Below are positions 10,130 through 20,956 of a stretch of DNA of 64,000 nucleotides, one piece after another (within the stretch, counting starts at the first letter, position 1; each line of letters begins with the position of its first letter). The position numbers and the translations under genes are program-made. The stretch is from Calocera cornea HHB12733 (taxonomy: Eukaryota > Basidiomycota > Dacrymycetes > Dacrymycetales > Dacrymycetaceae), in the NCBI GenBank assembly GCA_001632435.1, contig KV423941.1, positions 58,571-122,570 on the forward strand, in the 5' to 3' direction. Under the pieces are notes generated by a model, which worked only from the letters and a program-made list of their open reading frames with translations, was not told where the DNA came from and did not search any database.

Positions 10130-11159
10130 CTAGAAGGTTTCCTCCTCCTCGACTTCGCCCTCGCCCTCGACGGTTTCGGGAACCTCAAAGCCGTCTTCGG
10201 TCGAGTACAGAATCTTCTGGATCTCCTTAAGCGTCTCGTCCTCCTTTCCTTCGGCTGCAAGCGCCTCCGCCTGAGTCTGTACCAGGATCTCGATGTCGCG
10301 GAGCTGAAAACGGCATCAGCCAATGTGCGAAAATGCAGTTTGGACGATGCGCACCTTGCCGAAGTAGAAGTCCCGTTCCTTCTCGAGACCCTCCATATTA
10401 GTTTGCGCCTCCCGAATCTGCGCCTGCAGCTGTAGCACAATCTCCGGCGATGCGCCGCGTGCGGCACTACCCGCCCTCGCGGCTGTTCGGACTCCTGTGG
10501 TGGATGTCATGCGAGAGGCCGCTGCCGGCGCAGGTGGTGGCGCGCCAGGTTGTCCCTTCCGCCGCGCGATCGCGTCGTACGGCTGCCCACCATACATTTG
10601 ATCCCAGTATCGCTTGATCCATTGCAGGAACTCGAGGTTGTCCTGCATCTTGCACTTGACCAGCTTATCCACCGGGATTGGCTGGTATGTGCATAAGCGC
10701 CAGTAATACCGAGCGATGACACACTGCGCACCTTGTCAATCTTCTTTGACTTGAACACGTTCTGAAGAACTTTGAAGTTGGCCAGGTACTCCCACTCATG
10801 CTTCGCATCCATCTTCACTTTGGCCATAGGCACGTCGCCTGTAGCACCCATCAATAGATGCACCGGCAGGTGGAGGTTTGACGAACCGTAGATGGAATCC
10901 ATGATCTGACAATACGCCGCACCTGTCCCACACTGCTCTACCTTGGTATAGTTTACGTGCAAGATGTCGTTCAGCCATTGCAGGAGTTCTATACAAGGTT
11001 GTGATGAGCGACGTCCGTGTATGCACGGTAGTGGTTGAGGCGCCGTTCGCGGAACATCTCAACGACTCAGGCGGCTTGGGACGCATACACGCTCCCCACT
11101 CGAGTGCCTCACACATCAATAGAACTCCACTCACCAGTACGCGACTCTCCTGCCATCAT
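10130..11159 (-). CDS. EB1/BIM1/MAL3-type microtubule plus-end tracking protein
   Basis: Exons 11159-11135, 10988-10732, 10681-10355, 10303-10130 encode 260 aa. The N-terminal calponin-homology domain (~residues 1-120) contains [39 protein letters not shown] and [15 protein letters not shown], all diagnostic of EB1. A Pro/Ala/Arg linker follows, then a coiled coil and EB1 homology region ([33 protein letters not shown]). The C-terminus is acidic and ends EEEETF, an EEY/F-like tail expected to bind CAP-Gly proteins. It tracks growing microtubule ends and recruits partners. An ATG at 11156 is an equally good start, since the first two codons are both Met. Interrupts the F-box tandem array on the opposite strand. 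Confidence 0.95.
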
Positions 11160-11620
11160 GCCTTCCAGAGAGATATAGACAGGGGGGTGGAGGGTAAAAG
11201 GAGACGAGAAAGAAATGAAAGGGAAGGGTCGTGCCCTGACGCGCTCTGTAGGCGCAAGCTGACACGCGACGGCCCAGACGCGAGCCTCGGAGCAAAATGC
11301 CTCCGCCCGGAATATCTCGCGGGCCAGTTTCTCGTAGCTGTCCCGGCCGCTGCTCCGACGTTCCTCTCTCTGCTTCTTAGCCTGAGCTCGCCGAGGACTT
11401 CTTGCATATCTCCAGCAATATCCCCGAGACTTTCATGATATTGACTGCTTCGTTGTCTGGACCGGTGGCTCCATCTTTATCGACAAGTCTATTCAGCGAT
11501 CGCGACACCGTCGGCACCACAGTGCGGCACATACTTCTTCGGCACGCGAGCTGGCTTCCTTGGACGTGTCTTGCAACCGCCTTTCGCAAGTCTTTATCAC
11601 AGTTACCGATGCAGACATCT
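11160..11620 (-). other. Unresolved coding-like segment upstream of EB1
   Basis: Minus strand shows protein-like frames that I could not join cleanly: a start MSASVTVIKTCERRLQDTSK near 11613, then a segment containing DGATGPDNEAVNIMK, then SYEKLAREIFRAEAF which stays open into the EB1 ATG in the same frame. GTATGT donor and CTCAG acceptor candidates exist. It could be a small coiled-coil gene, an alternative EB1 5' exon or chance. Confidence 0.25.
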
Positions 11621-12788
11621 TCAAAGGAGGAGCCTCCTACCGAACTCAGGGACTGGCGCGATTTTGTCTCCTGACTCTTGATAATGGTGGCGCTACAAAG
11701 GGATTGTGGTGCTATGCATTAGCGCGGACTTGCACAGTATTGGTCATTAATAATGCCATCTTTTCGCTGCGGTCGGATGACAATGCAGTGGGATATGCTC
11801 GGCCCCCTACTGGTCTGCTAACTGCTTACTACTCGAGCTGGGCTTGCTGTCTCCTGGTGATGCAGCAAACTTGCCGCGGACGCGTTAGACGCGCGTGTCC
11901 GTGGAGTCCGCGCACATCTCCACCCACCAGCAAGGCGCTCTCGTGGCGACGCTGGATGAGTTGTACAACAACGTACCGGGACTTTCACTGCCGTCGGACG
12001 ATTTGTGCAGGCTTCAGCAATGATCTCGACACCTGAACGGTCTTCGGCACTTCTCTCGTCGAGAGCGCAGCGTAATTCGACGAATTGCTGCCCCTTTCGT
12101 GAGCCAAGCCTGCAATGTACTGCTTTTTAGAATGATTCTAGGTACCGAGCGCAGGCACCGTCTACCATACAGGACCTGGCAGGCACCCTAGGCACCGAAA
12201 TCGGCCTCCATTCCCGCTCCAACCGTGTTAGGCCGTTTGGGCCGACCGGGACATGTCTTTTCGGCCTATACGCCTCAGAACGGCCGTGACGCTGCAGGAA
12301 TACCGGGGTAAGTTCTGTGAATGTGGTTCTCGCTATGCCCGCGGGGTCTCCAGGCGCATATATCATGCGCTCAGACGACCACTGCGGGCACGCGGCAAAC
12401 ATGGCTGACGCAGATTTTCAGGAACTCGGCGGGACATTCACCCTTGCCTGCCGCGGTTGTGCTCGGTAACGATCGCAACGACGCCAGCGTATGCCAATGG
12501 ATAAGATCAGATAAGCCCACGAACTTCCGCATGGGGCGCACATCCCGGATCTCCTTCTATAAACGTCATCCCCGTCTCCTTGGATCCTGACCGAATTCGC
12601 ATGACACCCTGTCAGATGACATTTCGTCTTCCCCACATATTTGGGGATGATGGAATACATGGCATTCGACATCAGCTACCGGACCGATCCCCGTCCGACC
12701 GCCATTCTCCACCCTATATGAACCCCACTCCGAGCGCGACCAACGCCCCTTCAATCAACCCCTTCAGCACAACACAACCTCGCCCACA
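11621..12788. other. Intergenic; promoter side of F-box paralogue 3
   Basis: No supported gene. A TATAAAC-like motif near 12559 lies ~230 nt upstream of the next ATG. Confidence 0.45.
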
Positions 12789-14451
12789 ATGCCTCGCATG
12801 CACCGCGTCTGGATCGTCGAGGATGTTATCCGTGACATCATGTTCTACTCTGCTTCTCGTGACGTCGCCCATCTCGGAATGACGTGCCGTTGCCTCTTCC
12901 AAATATATCTCGACGTCGTCTTCGGCGAGATGGAGTCGCTGCGTCCGCTGTACGGAGTACTGCCCGACCCCATCGTACGTTCATTCGCTAGGCGGCCCAC
13001 TACTCCTCAGCTTATGCATGATGCAGGCACCCGCATCCGCGCCAACCGGTCTGAAAGCCTTGATCACGCGCCAGAATTTTGGAAAGGCGCCCAAACAGCC
13101 CAAGTCCTATTCGGTCGGACGTATCACGATGTACACAGCTCGCATACGCTCGCTCACCATTGGGCAAGGAGGAGAAGACGATGCTCTCCGAATCACCAAT
13201 CTTCGCTCTATTCTCGGTCCTTTGCCGCTACAGACTTGCTTTCCCCAGCTACAATCGCTGCGCATCATAGCCGATGATCCGAATACCATTGCAAGCTCCG
13301 TCCCACTTGCACTACCCACACTTCGCCGCTTCGACCTCACGATCAACTTCGAAGATCGCAAGCGGAATCAGGCCGTGAAGGACTCGTACGAGAGCAGCGG
13401 TCTGCCCGCGTATATCCGACATCTTCGCTCTCTCCCAAGACTCGACAGTCTTACGATCACCTGCACCAACGCTGTCCGACGCCACGTCAGCGAGGTAGAA
13501 GCCCATGGGCTCCTATTCTTATCCCGACAATTCCCTCAGCTGAAAACCATTGAGTTGACGAATCTTGTTCTCAATGAGGCGCTTATCTACAACTTGTCGA
13601 AGATGCCGACGCTGGAGCGCCTCCATGTTTGTCTGCCGAATGGCAAGGAACATGTGTTGACGACTGGACCCCTTGTCTTCCCTGGTTTACGACATATGAT
13701 AATCGATTGCGAGGGCGCCACAGAACTGTCCTGGTTCATGCACGGCCTCCAAGCTCCTGGTCTGGCCTCTATCCAATTGCAGGTGGAGGACGATGCCTTC
13801 TGTCCGCAAACAGCGAGCAAGTTCAGCGAGCTCGTTGGTGCCAAGTTCCGTCATCTTCGCGCATTCGGTCTGCACCCTTGGTCTGCGGACGGCTCAGACC
13901 GCACATGGACGTTCCAATCCTTCCAAGGTCTCCTCAAATGTCACGAGCTGGAATCCTTCGGAGTTGCTCTACCCTCTCGTGTCATTGCCACGGATGATGA
14001 CGTGAGAAACATTGCCAAGGCATGGCCCGAATTACAGGAACTGCAACTTGGGCACTCGCAAGATACAACTGACTTTCCACGCGCGACGTTCGGTGGCCTC
14101 GCTGCCCTGGCTTGGGGGGTGCCCGCACTCAGCAGTCTTCGCCTTGCTGTTCTGCCAGCTTTGACCAAGGATCGTGCCGCTTCGCTGCTTCGGGCACCGA
14201 TATCTCCCTCGCTGCTGGAGGAGCTCGCCTTCCATGACCTTCCGGCGGATCGGCCACCTTCCGCCTTTATCGAGGGGATGGCGCATGTCATTCTTCACCT
14301 CTTCCCCCGACTGCAGTCTTTCACTTGCAGCAGGAGGACATCCAAGACGGCGAGCCACAACAGCTCAACCGTGGCTGCCCGTATGGAGAAAGGCTATCCC
14401 TTATCTGCTCGAGATATTGCCATCTGTATCGGAGAAGCGTACAGGGTATGA
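12789..14451 (+). CDS. F-box/LRR-like protein, paralogue 3
   Basis: Exons 12789-12974 and 13027-14451 give 536 aa. The 52-bp intron has donor GTACGT and acceptor ATGCAG, phase 0, at a position comparable to paralogue 1. N-terminus MPRMHRVWIVEDVIRDIMFY followed by a LGMTCRCL helix is a degenerate F-box; the rest is LRR-like (LQSLRIIADD, LRRFDLTINFEDR, LDSLTITCTN, LQELQLGHSQ). Shares the HRVW/HRIWYID start and overall length with the paralogues at 6454 and 8315 but is more diverged. Role as SCF substrate adaptor is inferred from family. Confidence 0.78.
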
Positions 14452-14709
14452 GATGGTCCCGTTCCTGACTCGCACCGATTTGGACCACATGCAAGGACTC
14501 TGACTGGGGTATTTATCGTATTGTATTTGTAATTAGCCACGTGTTCGAAGTAGTATATTGAATCATAATCGGCGGCCATCGCCTATTGCTGCGCTCAACC
14601 CGTCCCGTTCCTGTTCTGGAGTAGGGGGGAGTATCTCCCAATCTATCGTAACAGTATGATGACAGAGTCCATGATTGATTGAACGAAACAATGGTATACA
14701 TATGCTAGT

Positions 14710-16293
14710 CTATGAGGACACGCCCAAGAAGGCTACTATAGATACAGTGATGGCGACGCCCATCAGGCCGAGGAACATGTACGGCGGCAGCCGCGGGGTT
14801 GCGCTACTGACGAATTCCGTTGCGCCCAGCGTGTCCAGGATGGGCAGGGGCGCATCCATGCTGGGCGTACCTCGGGCGGCGTAGACGTACCATGTCGTGT
14901 AGATGCTCGCGGTGGCGACGTCCTTCGGAGCGAGGCCCCACGGCCACATGTGGTCGGACCACTGATGCCCCGGCAAGCGCCAGGTGCCGTTGACCTGTAC
15001 CGCGCCCGGGATGCCGTCAAGCGTGGCATTGTCGCTCGGGGCGTAGCACCCATTCGTCCAGTCGACGCAGCCCTTGCCCGCCTGCCACTGGAACCAGTGC
15101 CGGTCGATGTTCGAGTGGTGGGCGACGAACACGGGGTCGAAGAACGAGGTCGGGATCATGGAGAACTGCCCGCCGAGCCAGCGGTGGATCCCGTTGTGCA
15201 TCTCGCCGTACACGTCCAGCACCCACCCCTCCATGCCCGCACGGTAGCCGGCCGAGTTGTTGTCGTCGTACGGGGGCGCGTCGTACGCCTCTTCCTGCAT
15301 GAGCGCATCCATCTGCGCCTGGGTGGAGATGGCCGCGCCCTTGTCCGCGAAGAAGTTGCGGACGAGCTTCGGCCCGCCAAACTCGACCGGCACGGGCCAG
15401 TCGTTGAACGACGGGCAGGTCGACACGGAAGCGTCGCAGAACGGGCCGGACGTCACCGCCATGTTGTCCGAGGCCGTGCCGTTCCCGCCAAAGTACTTGT
15501 TCGTGAGGATTGGCGTGGAGGCAAAGTCGGGTTGGTCCGCCGTCCAATCCCAGTATGGGAGCGTGATGCTCATGTCGTTCGCTGCGGTCTGCAGGTTGAG
15601 CTCGACTATGCGGATGAACGCTCTATGCCACGGCAGGAAGGAGGGCCCGCCTTCTGTGCGTCAGCTCCTGTCGATTCCACAAGAAGGAATGGGCTCACCA
15701 TGTGCTGCTGTCCGCGCCTTGCTCATATCCTGCATCGCCGAGGAGTGCAGCCTCCCCATATGGTCCCACACGCCAAACGTCTTGAGGACATGCGCGGCCT
15801 GGACGAACGTCTCCCACTGCGTCGTCGTCAGGTCCCGCACCTCCCGTCTCGTACCCGTCGGCACCGTATTCGCCTCTGTGACATTGACCGCGAATGCCTG
15901 ACTCGTGAACAGCTGCGCGGTAAGCGCGTCCGTGACGGTGAGGTTGACCGTGTACTGCCCCGCGGTGGGGAAGACAATGTCGAGCGCCGGGCCCGTGCAG
16001 GGCTCGCCCACCGTGCCGTTCGCGGTGCAGGTTACGCCTGGGCCGAGCTGGGGAAACGCCCACGTGATGCTGGCGTTCTCCGGCCCTCCGCGTAGGACGG
16101 CCCCGAGGGCGACTGGCCAGCCTGCCATCTGGTTGCGCGTCGCGAACACGGCGAGCTTGTCGGAGTCGATGGCCAGGACGGGCCCGCTCAGCGGCGGAGC
16201 GCTCCGCTTCGAGGTCGGGCTGGCATTGCAGAGCTGCAAAGGCGAGAAGAAGATGGAGCATAGAATGAGGACAAGAGTCCGACATGCTCGCAT
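14710..16293 (-). CDS. Tyrosinase with N-terminal PKD-like domain and C-terminal membrane anchor
   Basis: Exons 16293-15699 and 15650-14710 give 511 aa (512 if the acceptor is CAG three bases upstream). Signal peptide: LVLILCSIFFSPLQLCNAS. Residues ~36-140 resemble a PKD-type beta-sandwich, with FPTAGQYTVNLTVTDAL as the key motif. CuA histidines are H183 (GRLH), H198 (AAHGG) and H207 (FLPWHR). CuB ligands are H350 and H354 in MHNGIHRWLGG plus one of the pair in FDPVFVAHHSNIDRHWFQW. The C-terminus PYMFLGLMGVAITVSIVAFL is a single membrane segment. The enzyme would oxidise phenols to quinones, outside the cell or in the secretory lumen. Many N-glycosylation sequons support secretion. The splice restores AHGGPSFLPWHR exactly. 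Confidence 0.92.
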
Positions 16294-17453
16294 TCTCCGA
16301 GGATTGGGGTGTGCGTGCCAGTGGAAAGACCGGACTGGGGGTTGGTTGCTGCCTGCTGGGGTGTTGGGCCGTCAAGAGAGAGACGAGAATCGGGATACAG
16401 GTAGCCAGGAACGCGCTCTATCGGTGTGCAGCATGTCCGGTCGAGCACGCCAGAGGTACTTTATAGCCAGGGTCTATCTTTACCACCTCGCTGCGCAGCA
16501 CCTCGCCCTCGTACGAGCGCCCGCGAAATATTGCCCAGCGCGCCGTAAACGGCTCGATCAACACGCGTGCTGCCAGCCATATTTTTAATCGGCCAGGTGG
16601 GGTTGCGCCCATTGGCATTCAGTCGCAGAAGGGAGGCAATGCACAGGTCGGGGTGGCCACACTGGGCTGAAAGAGCCGTGCACAGCTTTGATCGGCGGGC
16701 CAATGGGGCGAGACATCTCTGCCGGGGGTGCCGCTGCCGTTAGGAAGGCTGGATATATGCACCTCTGCATATACCACACATCGCGGTGCATTTACGCAGC
16801 AGAGAAAAATGAAGCGGGCAATACACCAGGAGGTGGGAGGACAAAGCTGGCAGAAGAGAAGAAGCGAAACCGACGGCCATTGGGTCGGAAGCAGAAGAAG
16901 CGCTCACCGGCGGAGCCCATCCCCGCACGTGCCTTCTGCGTCTCCTGCCCCTCCTCATCCGCGACGCCAGACGCGTCGTCACGCCCGACACCTTGACAAT
17001 GTCGCTTCCACCTCAACAATAGCACCTCCTGCCCGAGACGCTGGCTCGTCGCCGTGTATGCGTCGGATCGTGCCGCCGCGCGGCGGTCGCGCGCCCGGGT
17101 ATGCGCCGTGCCGCCGGTGCGTGCTGAATCCGGCGTGCCAGCACCCACTCGCGTCACCTCCTGCTGTCTGGGCACCAGCGGCCCAGCGCCCGCTGCTGTC
17201 TCGCCCTCTCCCAAGACACTCCGGACATTGCGCGCCTTGTCTCTGCCTCTCCTCTGCTAAGGGATAAAGGGCTGCGCGCTGGGGCATGTCGAGCCAAACA
17301 GCAACAACTGGTCTTTGGCCTTTCCGCGGTCTGTGGCAACAACTCGTGAATATCTTCTATCGGAAAACTGCTTTTGGCGCCCACGAAGCAGAAGCACTCC
17401 TACCGTATCCCAATCCCAATCCCAATCCCGGAGTACCACATTCTACATTGACA
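16294..17453. other. Divergent intergenic region, tyrosinase promoter side
   Basis: TATAAA on the minus strand at 16460-16465 is a plausible tyrosinase core element. A possible in-frame upstream ATG for the next plus-strand gene lies at 17286. No separate gene is supported. Confidence 0.45.
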
Positions 17454-18471
17454 ATGTCGATCTCGACCTCGAGCTCTTCCTACCAACTCTCGTCGGGCAT
17501 GCTGACGCCTTGCACTGTACGTCTCCTGCTCTGCCTTGCTCAAATAGTAAATTCTGAGTCGCTCTCCAGCCAGGCATGCTCGATCCGGAGCATCACAACA
17601 CGCCCCTCCCTTCCGGCCTCGAGCAGCAGCCCACGCCCCAGCTCGACATAGCCCAGCTGGACCGTGAGCTCGGTACGTCCCCCGCCCCCTTCCCAGCCTG
17701 TACAGCTCTGACGAACCCCTTCGCTATGTAGAATGCCTCACCCAGCTCTCCACCGCCACCAGCAGCCTGCACGACGAGCTCAAAGCGGAGCTGGACGCCG
17801 ATATGGAGGACGTGCTCCGCTCGCCCGCGGCGCGCGCGGCGTGGGAGGACGTGCAGGACGAGGTGGACGCGATGCCGCTCTCCCTCTCTCGTTCCAGCAC
17901 GCACCTCTCCGCCTCAGTCTCCTCCTGCCACCTCTCCCCCTCCTCCGCCGGCTCCTCCCTCTCCTCCCGCTCAAGGAGGTCCAGGCCCCCATCCTCGATC
18001 GGCGAGCGTGCCCCAGTCTACCCAGACCCGATCGGCACCGCGAGCAAGGCGCTCTCCGCACAGGGATCCTCCGTCGGCTGCTCCTCGCCTGGGCCGCTCA
18101 CCCCCTGCGCGCCCGCGGCGTTCTACTCCTACGCCAACACCTGCGAAGACCCGCAGCATCGGGAGAAGCACCAGGAGAAGCACCAGGAGAAGGAGCAGCA
18201 CGAGTGGCAGGACCACCCGTGCATGCGGTTCTGGCAGCACTGCACGCCCGCGCACCTCGAGACGCTCGAGCAGTTCGTCGCGGTGTGGATTAGCAACGGT
18301 CTGCAGATGGTCGAGAGCGACTGGCGGAGGCTTGATGTTGCTGAGCGGGAGAAAGAGGGGACCAGGCGTGTTTATGAGGGCTTGCTCGAGCAGTATGCGG
18401 CGCTCAGGGCGTACAGGGTGTACCGGAGCGGGTGCACCGCTGAGCAGCTGCTGGACGAGCTCAGTGTCTGA
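17454..18471 (+). CDS. Hypothetical protein
   Basis: Exons 17454-17516, 17570-17672, 17732-18471 give 301 aa; both donors are GTACGT and frames join cleanly. I do not recognise the family. The N-terminal ~100 aa are polar with a helical stretch (QLSTATSSLHDELKAELDAD). The middle is Ser/Pro/Arg-rich and probably disordered. Around residue 195 there is a His/Gln/Glu/Lys repeat (EKHQEKHQEKEQ). The C-terminal ~95 aa are a compact amphipathic region with MRFWQHCTPAHLETLEQF and VYEGLLEQYAALRAYRVY, the best candidate for a conserved domain. An upstream ATG at 17286 would add 56 low-complexity residues. Confidence 0.7.
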
Positions 18472-18798
18472 TATGCTTGTGGTTGCGTTGTGCAGGCGGG
18501 TGTACGACTATGTGGAGTAGAAGAGGGATCGAATGGCTTGTTCATGGAAACAGTAAGATTAAGCATACGGTCAACATAGCATGGAGTAGTGACTGATACA
18601 CGTGGACCGGGCTGCGGTCGAGAAGAGCAAGAAACTAAGGAATACTACACAGCGTTCGATGAACCCGCTATAACACCAGAAGAACACGACGCCTGCGCCC
18701 GGCGGGGGCCCATAATGTAAGATGATCCGGGAAGACGGGGACCGGGCGCAAGGCGTGGAAGAAAAACACCACAAAAGATCTTGACGAGGCGGAGGGGA
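18472..18798. other. Convergent 3' intergenic
   Basis: 327 bp between two convergent genes; holds presumed 3' UTRs only. Confidence 0.5.
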
Positions 18799-19407
18799 CT
18801 ACTCGGCGGGCTTGATGCCCTTCTTGCGGCCTGCGCCACCTGCACCGACGAGCGACTTGTGGATGAAGGGGAGGACACCACCACCTGCGCATATAGTTGT
18901 TAGAGGACTCGCGGGTGAAACATGAGACAGGGGGACGCACCAGCGATGGTGGCCTTGATCAGCGTATCCAGCTCCTCATCTCCGCGGATGGCGAGCTGCA
19001 AGTGACGTGGGGTGATACGCTTGACGCGCAGGTCCTTGGAAGCATTGCCTGCGCAGAGAGATGATCAGGATATGAGAATGCACTGATTGGACGAGGGTGG
19101 CGCACCTGCCAGCTCCAGCACTTCTGCGGTGAGGTATTCAAGGATGGCGGTGAGATAGACGGCGGCCTTTGCACCGATGCGGACGCCATTCTGTGTGCGC
19201 TGCTTCAAATATCTGTGTATGCGGCCGACGGGGAACTAGGACGGGGAAGACGAAGCGCGTTAACCTCCGAGGTGTGCGGCGTGGGCCGAGTGGCGAGTGC
19301 GGACTGACCTGAAGACCCGATTTGGCGCTCCGCGTCGTGGCGGGCTTGTCCGACACGGGAGGCTTCGACTTTCCGCCCCTGTCCCCTGTGCTCCGTTCAC
19401 CAGCCAT
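18799..19407 (-). CDS. HTZ1: Histone H2A.Z
   Basis: Exons 19407-19309, 19235-19106, 19048-18941, 18884-18799 encode 140 aa. The core reads [20 protein letters not shown], then [20 protein letters not shown] and [21 protein letters not shown]2A.Z rather than canonical H2A is indicated by [18 protein letters not shown], by [14 protein letters not shown] and by the C-terminus [10 protein letters not shown] without an SQ motif. It replaces H2A at promoter-flanking nucleosomes through SWR1. Three introns also argue against a replication-type histone. Its ATG faces that of MPP6 355 bp away. Confidence 0.96.
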
Positions 19408-19762
19408 AGTGGGTGATTAGTTTGTTGATGTGAAAGCTGCAAAGTCGGGTGAAATAGACCGCAGAGATCAGCTGGCGAACGAGTTGAACGAATGTCGCCG
19501 CGGGTGGTGGTGGCTCGGAGGAAGAGACGTGCGGGCCCGCATCGTCCCCCGGGGGCGGGAAGCGGACGAGGCGCGCCCCAAGAACGCGGGACCAATTTGT
19601 TTTCCCACATTCGCGCACAACGCGGATCACGTGAATCCCATCACTCCCTGCACACCCCTTGCGCCACTTTGCACCTCCTGGGGCCGCCTACTGTATTCTC
19701 GGCAGCGATTTTGGACATCTCCTGCTGCGATACACTGTAGCTTATCTGTACCTGAGATCAAC
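19408..19762. promoter_or_regulatory. Shared divergent promoter H2A.Z / MPP6
   Basis: 355 bp between two opposing ATGs. It must hold both core promoters; no clear TATA box is visible on either strand, as expected for housekeeping genes. Confidence 0.6.
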
Positions 19763-20599
19763 ATGGCATCTACCTCTAAAAAGGCTGGCTTGTCCAACGG
19801 CCTCATGTCCCTCAAGTTCATGCAGCGAGGGCCAGCAATCCAGGCAGAGAAAAAGGCAGAGCAGGCACCTGCAAAGCCAGCAGTGGTGCAGGACGGGAAA
19901 TGGGAGATTGCGAGGGAGGTGAGGGAAAGTTTGGGGTTGGAGTCGGACCCACTGTGCGCACATCTACCTTGTCTCTTTCACACTCGGACTCATCGGCGGA
20001 GGTAGGCAGAATGTAACGTACGAAGAGTCGTACCTCCCGTTCCTCACTCCGGAGTTTGCGTCCACGTCCTCATTACCTGCATCGGGCGGCGGAGGCCGCC
20101 GCTCCTTCGGCCGGTTCAACAAAGCGCTCGAACCTGTACGCTCCCTTCCACTGTCTTCTCCATCGTAACTCACAATGTGCAGAAACCGGAACACGAAGAG
20201 CAGACAGCCGACATGCTCGCCGAGCCCGAGCCCGCCGACTCCACTTACAACGACTCCCTCCCCGCCTCGCGCAAACTGGTCGTCAAACCCGCCGCACTCG
20301 CCACTGGCGAGGGCGCACGGAAGACGCCGCGCCCGAGCCAGCGGGGGGAGGACGAGCCTACGCATCCTAATCCGCATCCCCATTCCAATGCGAGAGGAGG
20401 CAGGCAGCAGGGAATCTCGGAGGGCGCGGCGAGGCGGCCGGAGCAGCAGGGGTTCAGGAAGCCCAGGGGGGTGGATATGCCCAGTGCGTCGGAGGGGCAG
20501 AGGGGTGGGAAGAAGCGGCGGCAGGAGGAGGGGGAGGGGGCCATGGAAAGTCGGAGGGCGAAGAAGCAGAAGAAGCAGAAGAAGAAAGCGGAGGAGTAG
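19763..20599 (+). CDS. MPP6: MPP6 family nuclear exosome cofactor
   Basis: Exons 19763-19953, 20006-20135, 20183-20599 give 245 aa. The N-terminus GLSNGLMSLKFMQRG is the MPP6 hallmark, the helix contacting Rrp6/Rrp40 in the exosome. A second conserved block, YEESYLPFLTPEF, ends close to GRRSFGRFNKALE. The C-terminal half is disordered and finishes in a Lys-rich tail (AKKQKKQKKKAEE) likely to act as nuclear localisation and RNA-binding segment. The role is 5.8S rRNA and ncRNA processing/decay with the nuclear exosome. The acceptor at 20005 (GGTAG) was chosen because it alone keeps the frame. Confidence 0.85.
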
Positions 20600-20956
20600 C
20601 CCCTTCACTTGCTGAGCCTGCTCCTGCGTCTCCTCGTCTCCTCGCACTGTACGCTATCCCACTATGGCGTCATACCCATGCGCCCATGAATACAAATAAT
20701 GCATCTCTCGTCAGAAGCGCCTTCACGTAATGGTAATAATTGCGAACAAGCCCAACGCCCAAAGTGATTCTTCCTGACAGGCTGCTGTGTACTAATTTCG
20801 GCCACTGACGCAGCACCCGGCCGAAGCGCACGTTCGTCCGAGGTCCCTACCTCGGTCCGATGGCGCCTCATTTCATGCCTCGCTTCACCCCAATTGCAAG
20901 TCACGACCTGTCTCCCACCCTTTCGTGTGCTCTTTCGCCGTCTCAGCTCTAGCAAG
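20600..20956. other. Intergenic, promoter of the PMU1-like gene
   Basis: No coding segment. C/T-rich run at 20880-20950 just before the ATG resembles fungal 5' UTR pyrimidine tracts. Confidence 0.4.

Noticed and set aside
14950..16095. 381-codon open frame on the plus strand
   Set aside because: Antisense shadow of the tyrosinase exons; arises from GC-rich codon bias, has Arg/Val/Gly-rich nonsense composition and no splice or domain support.
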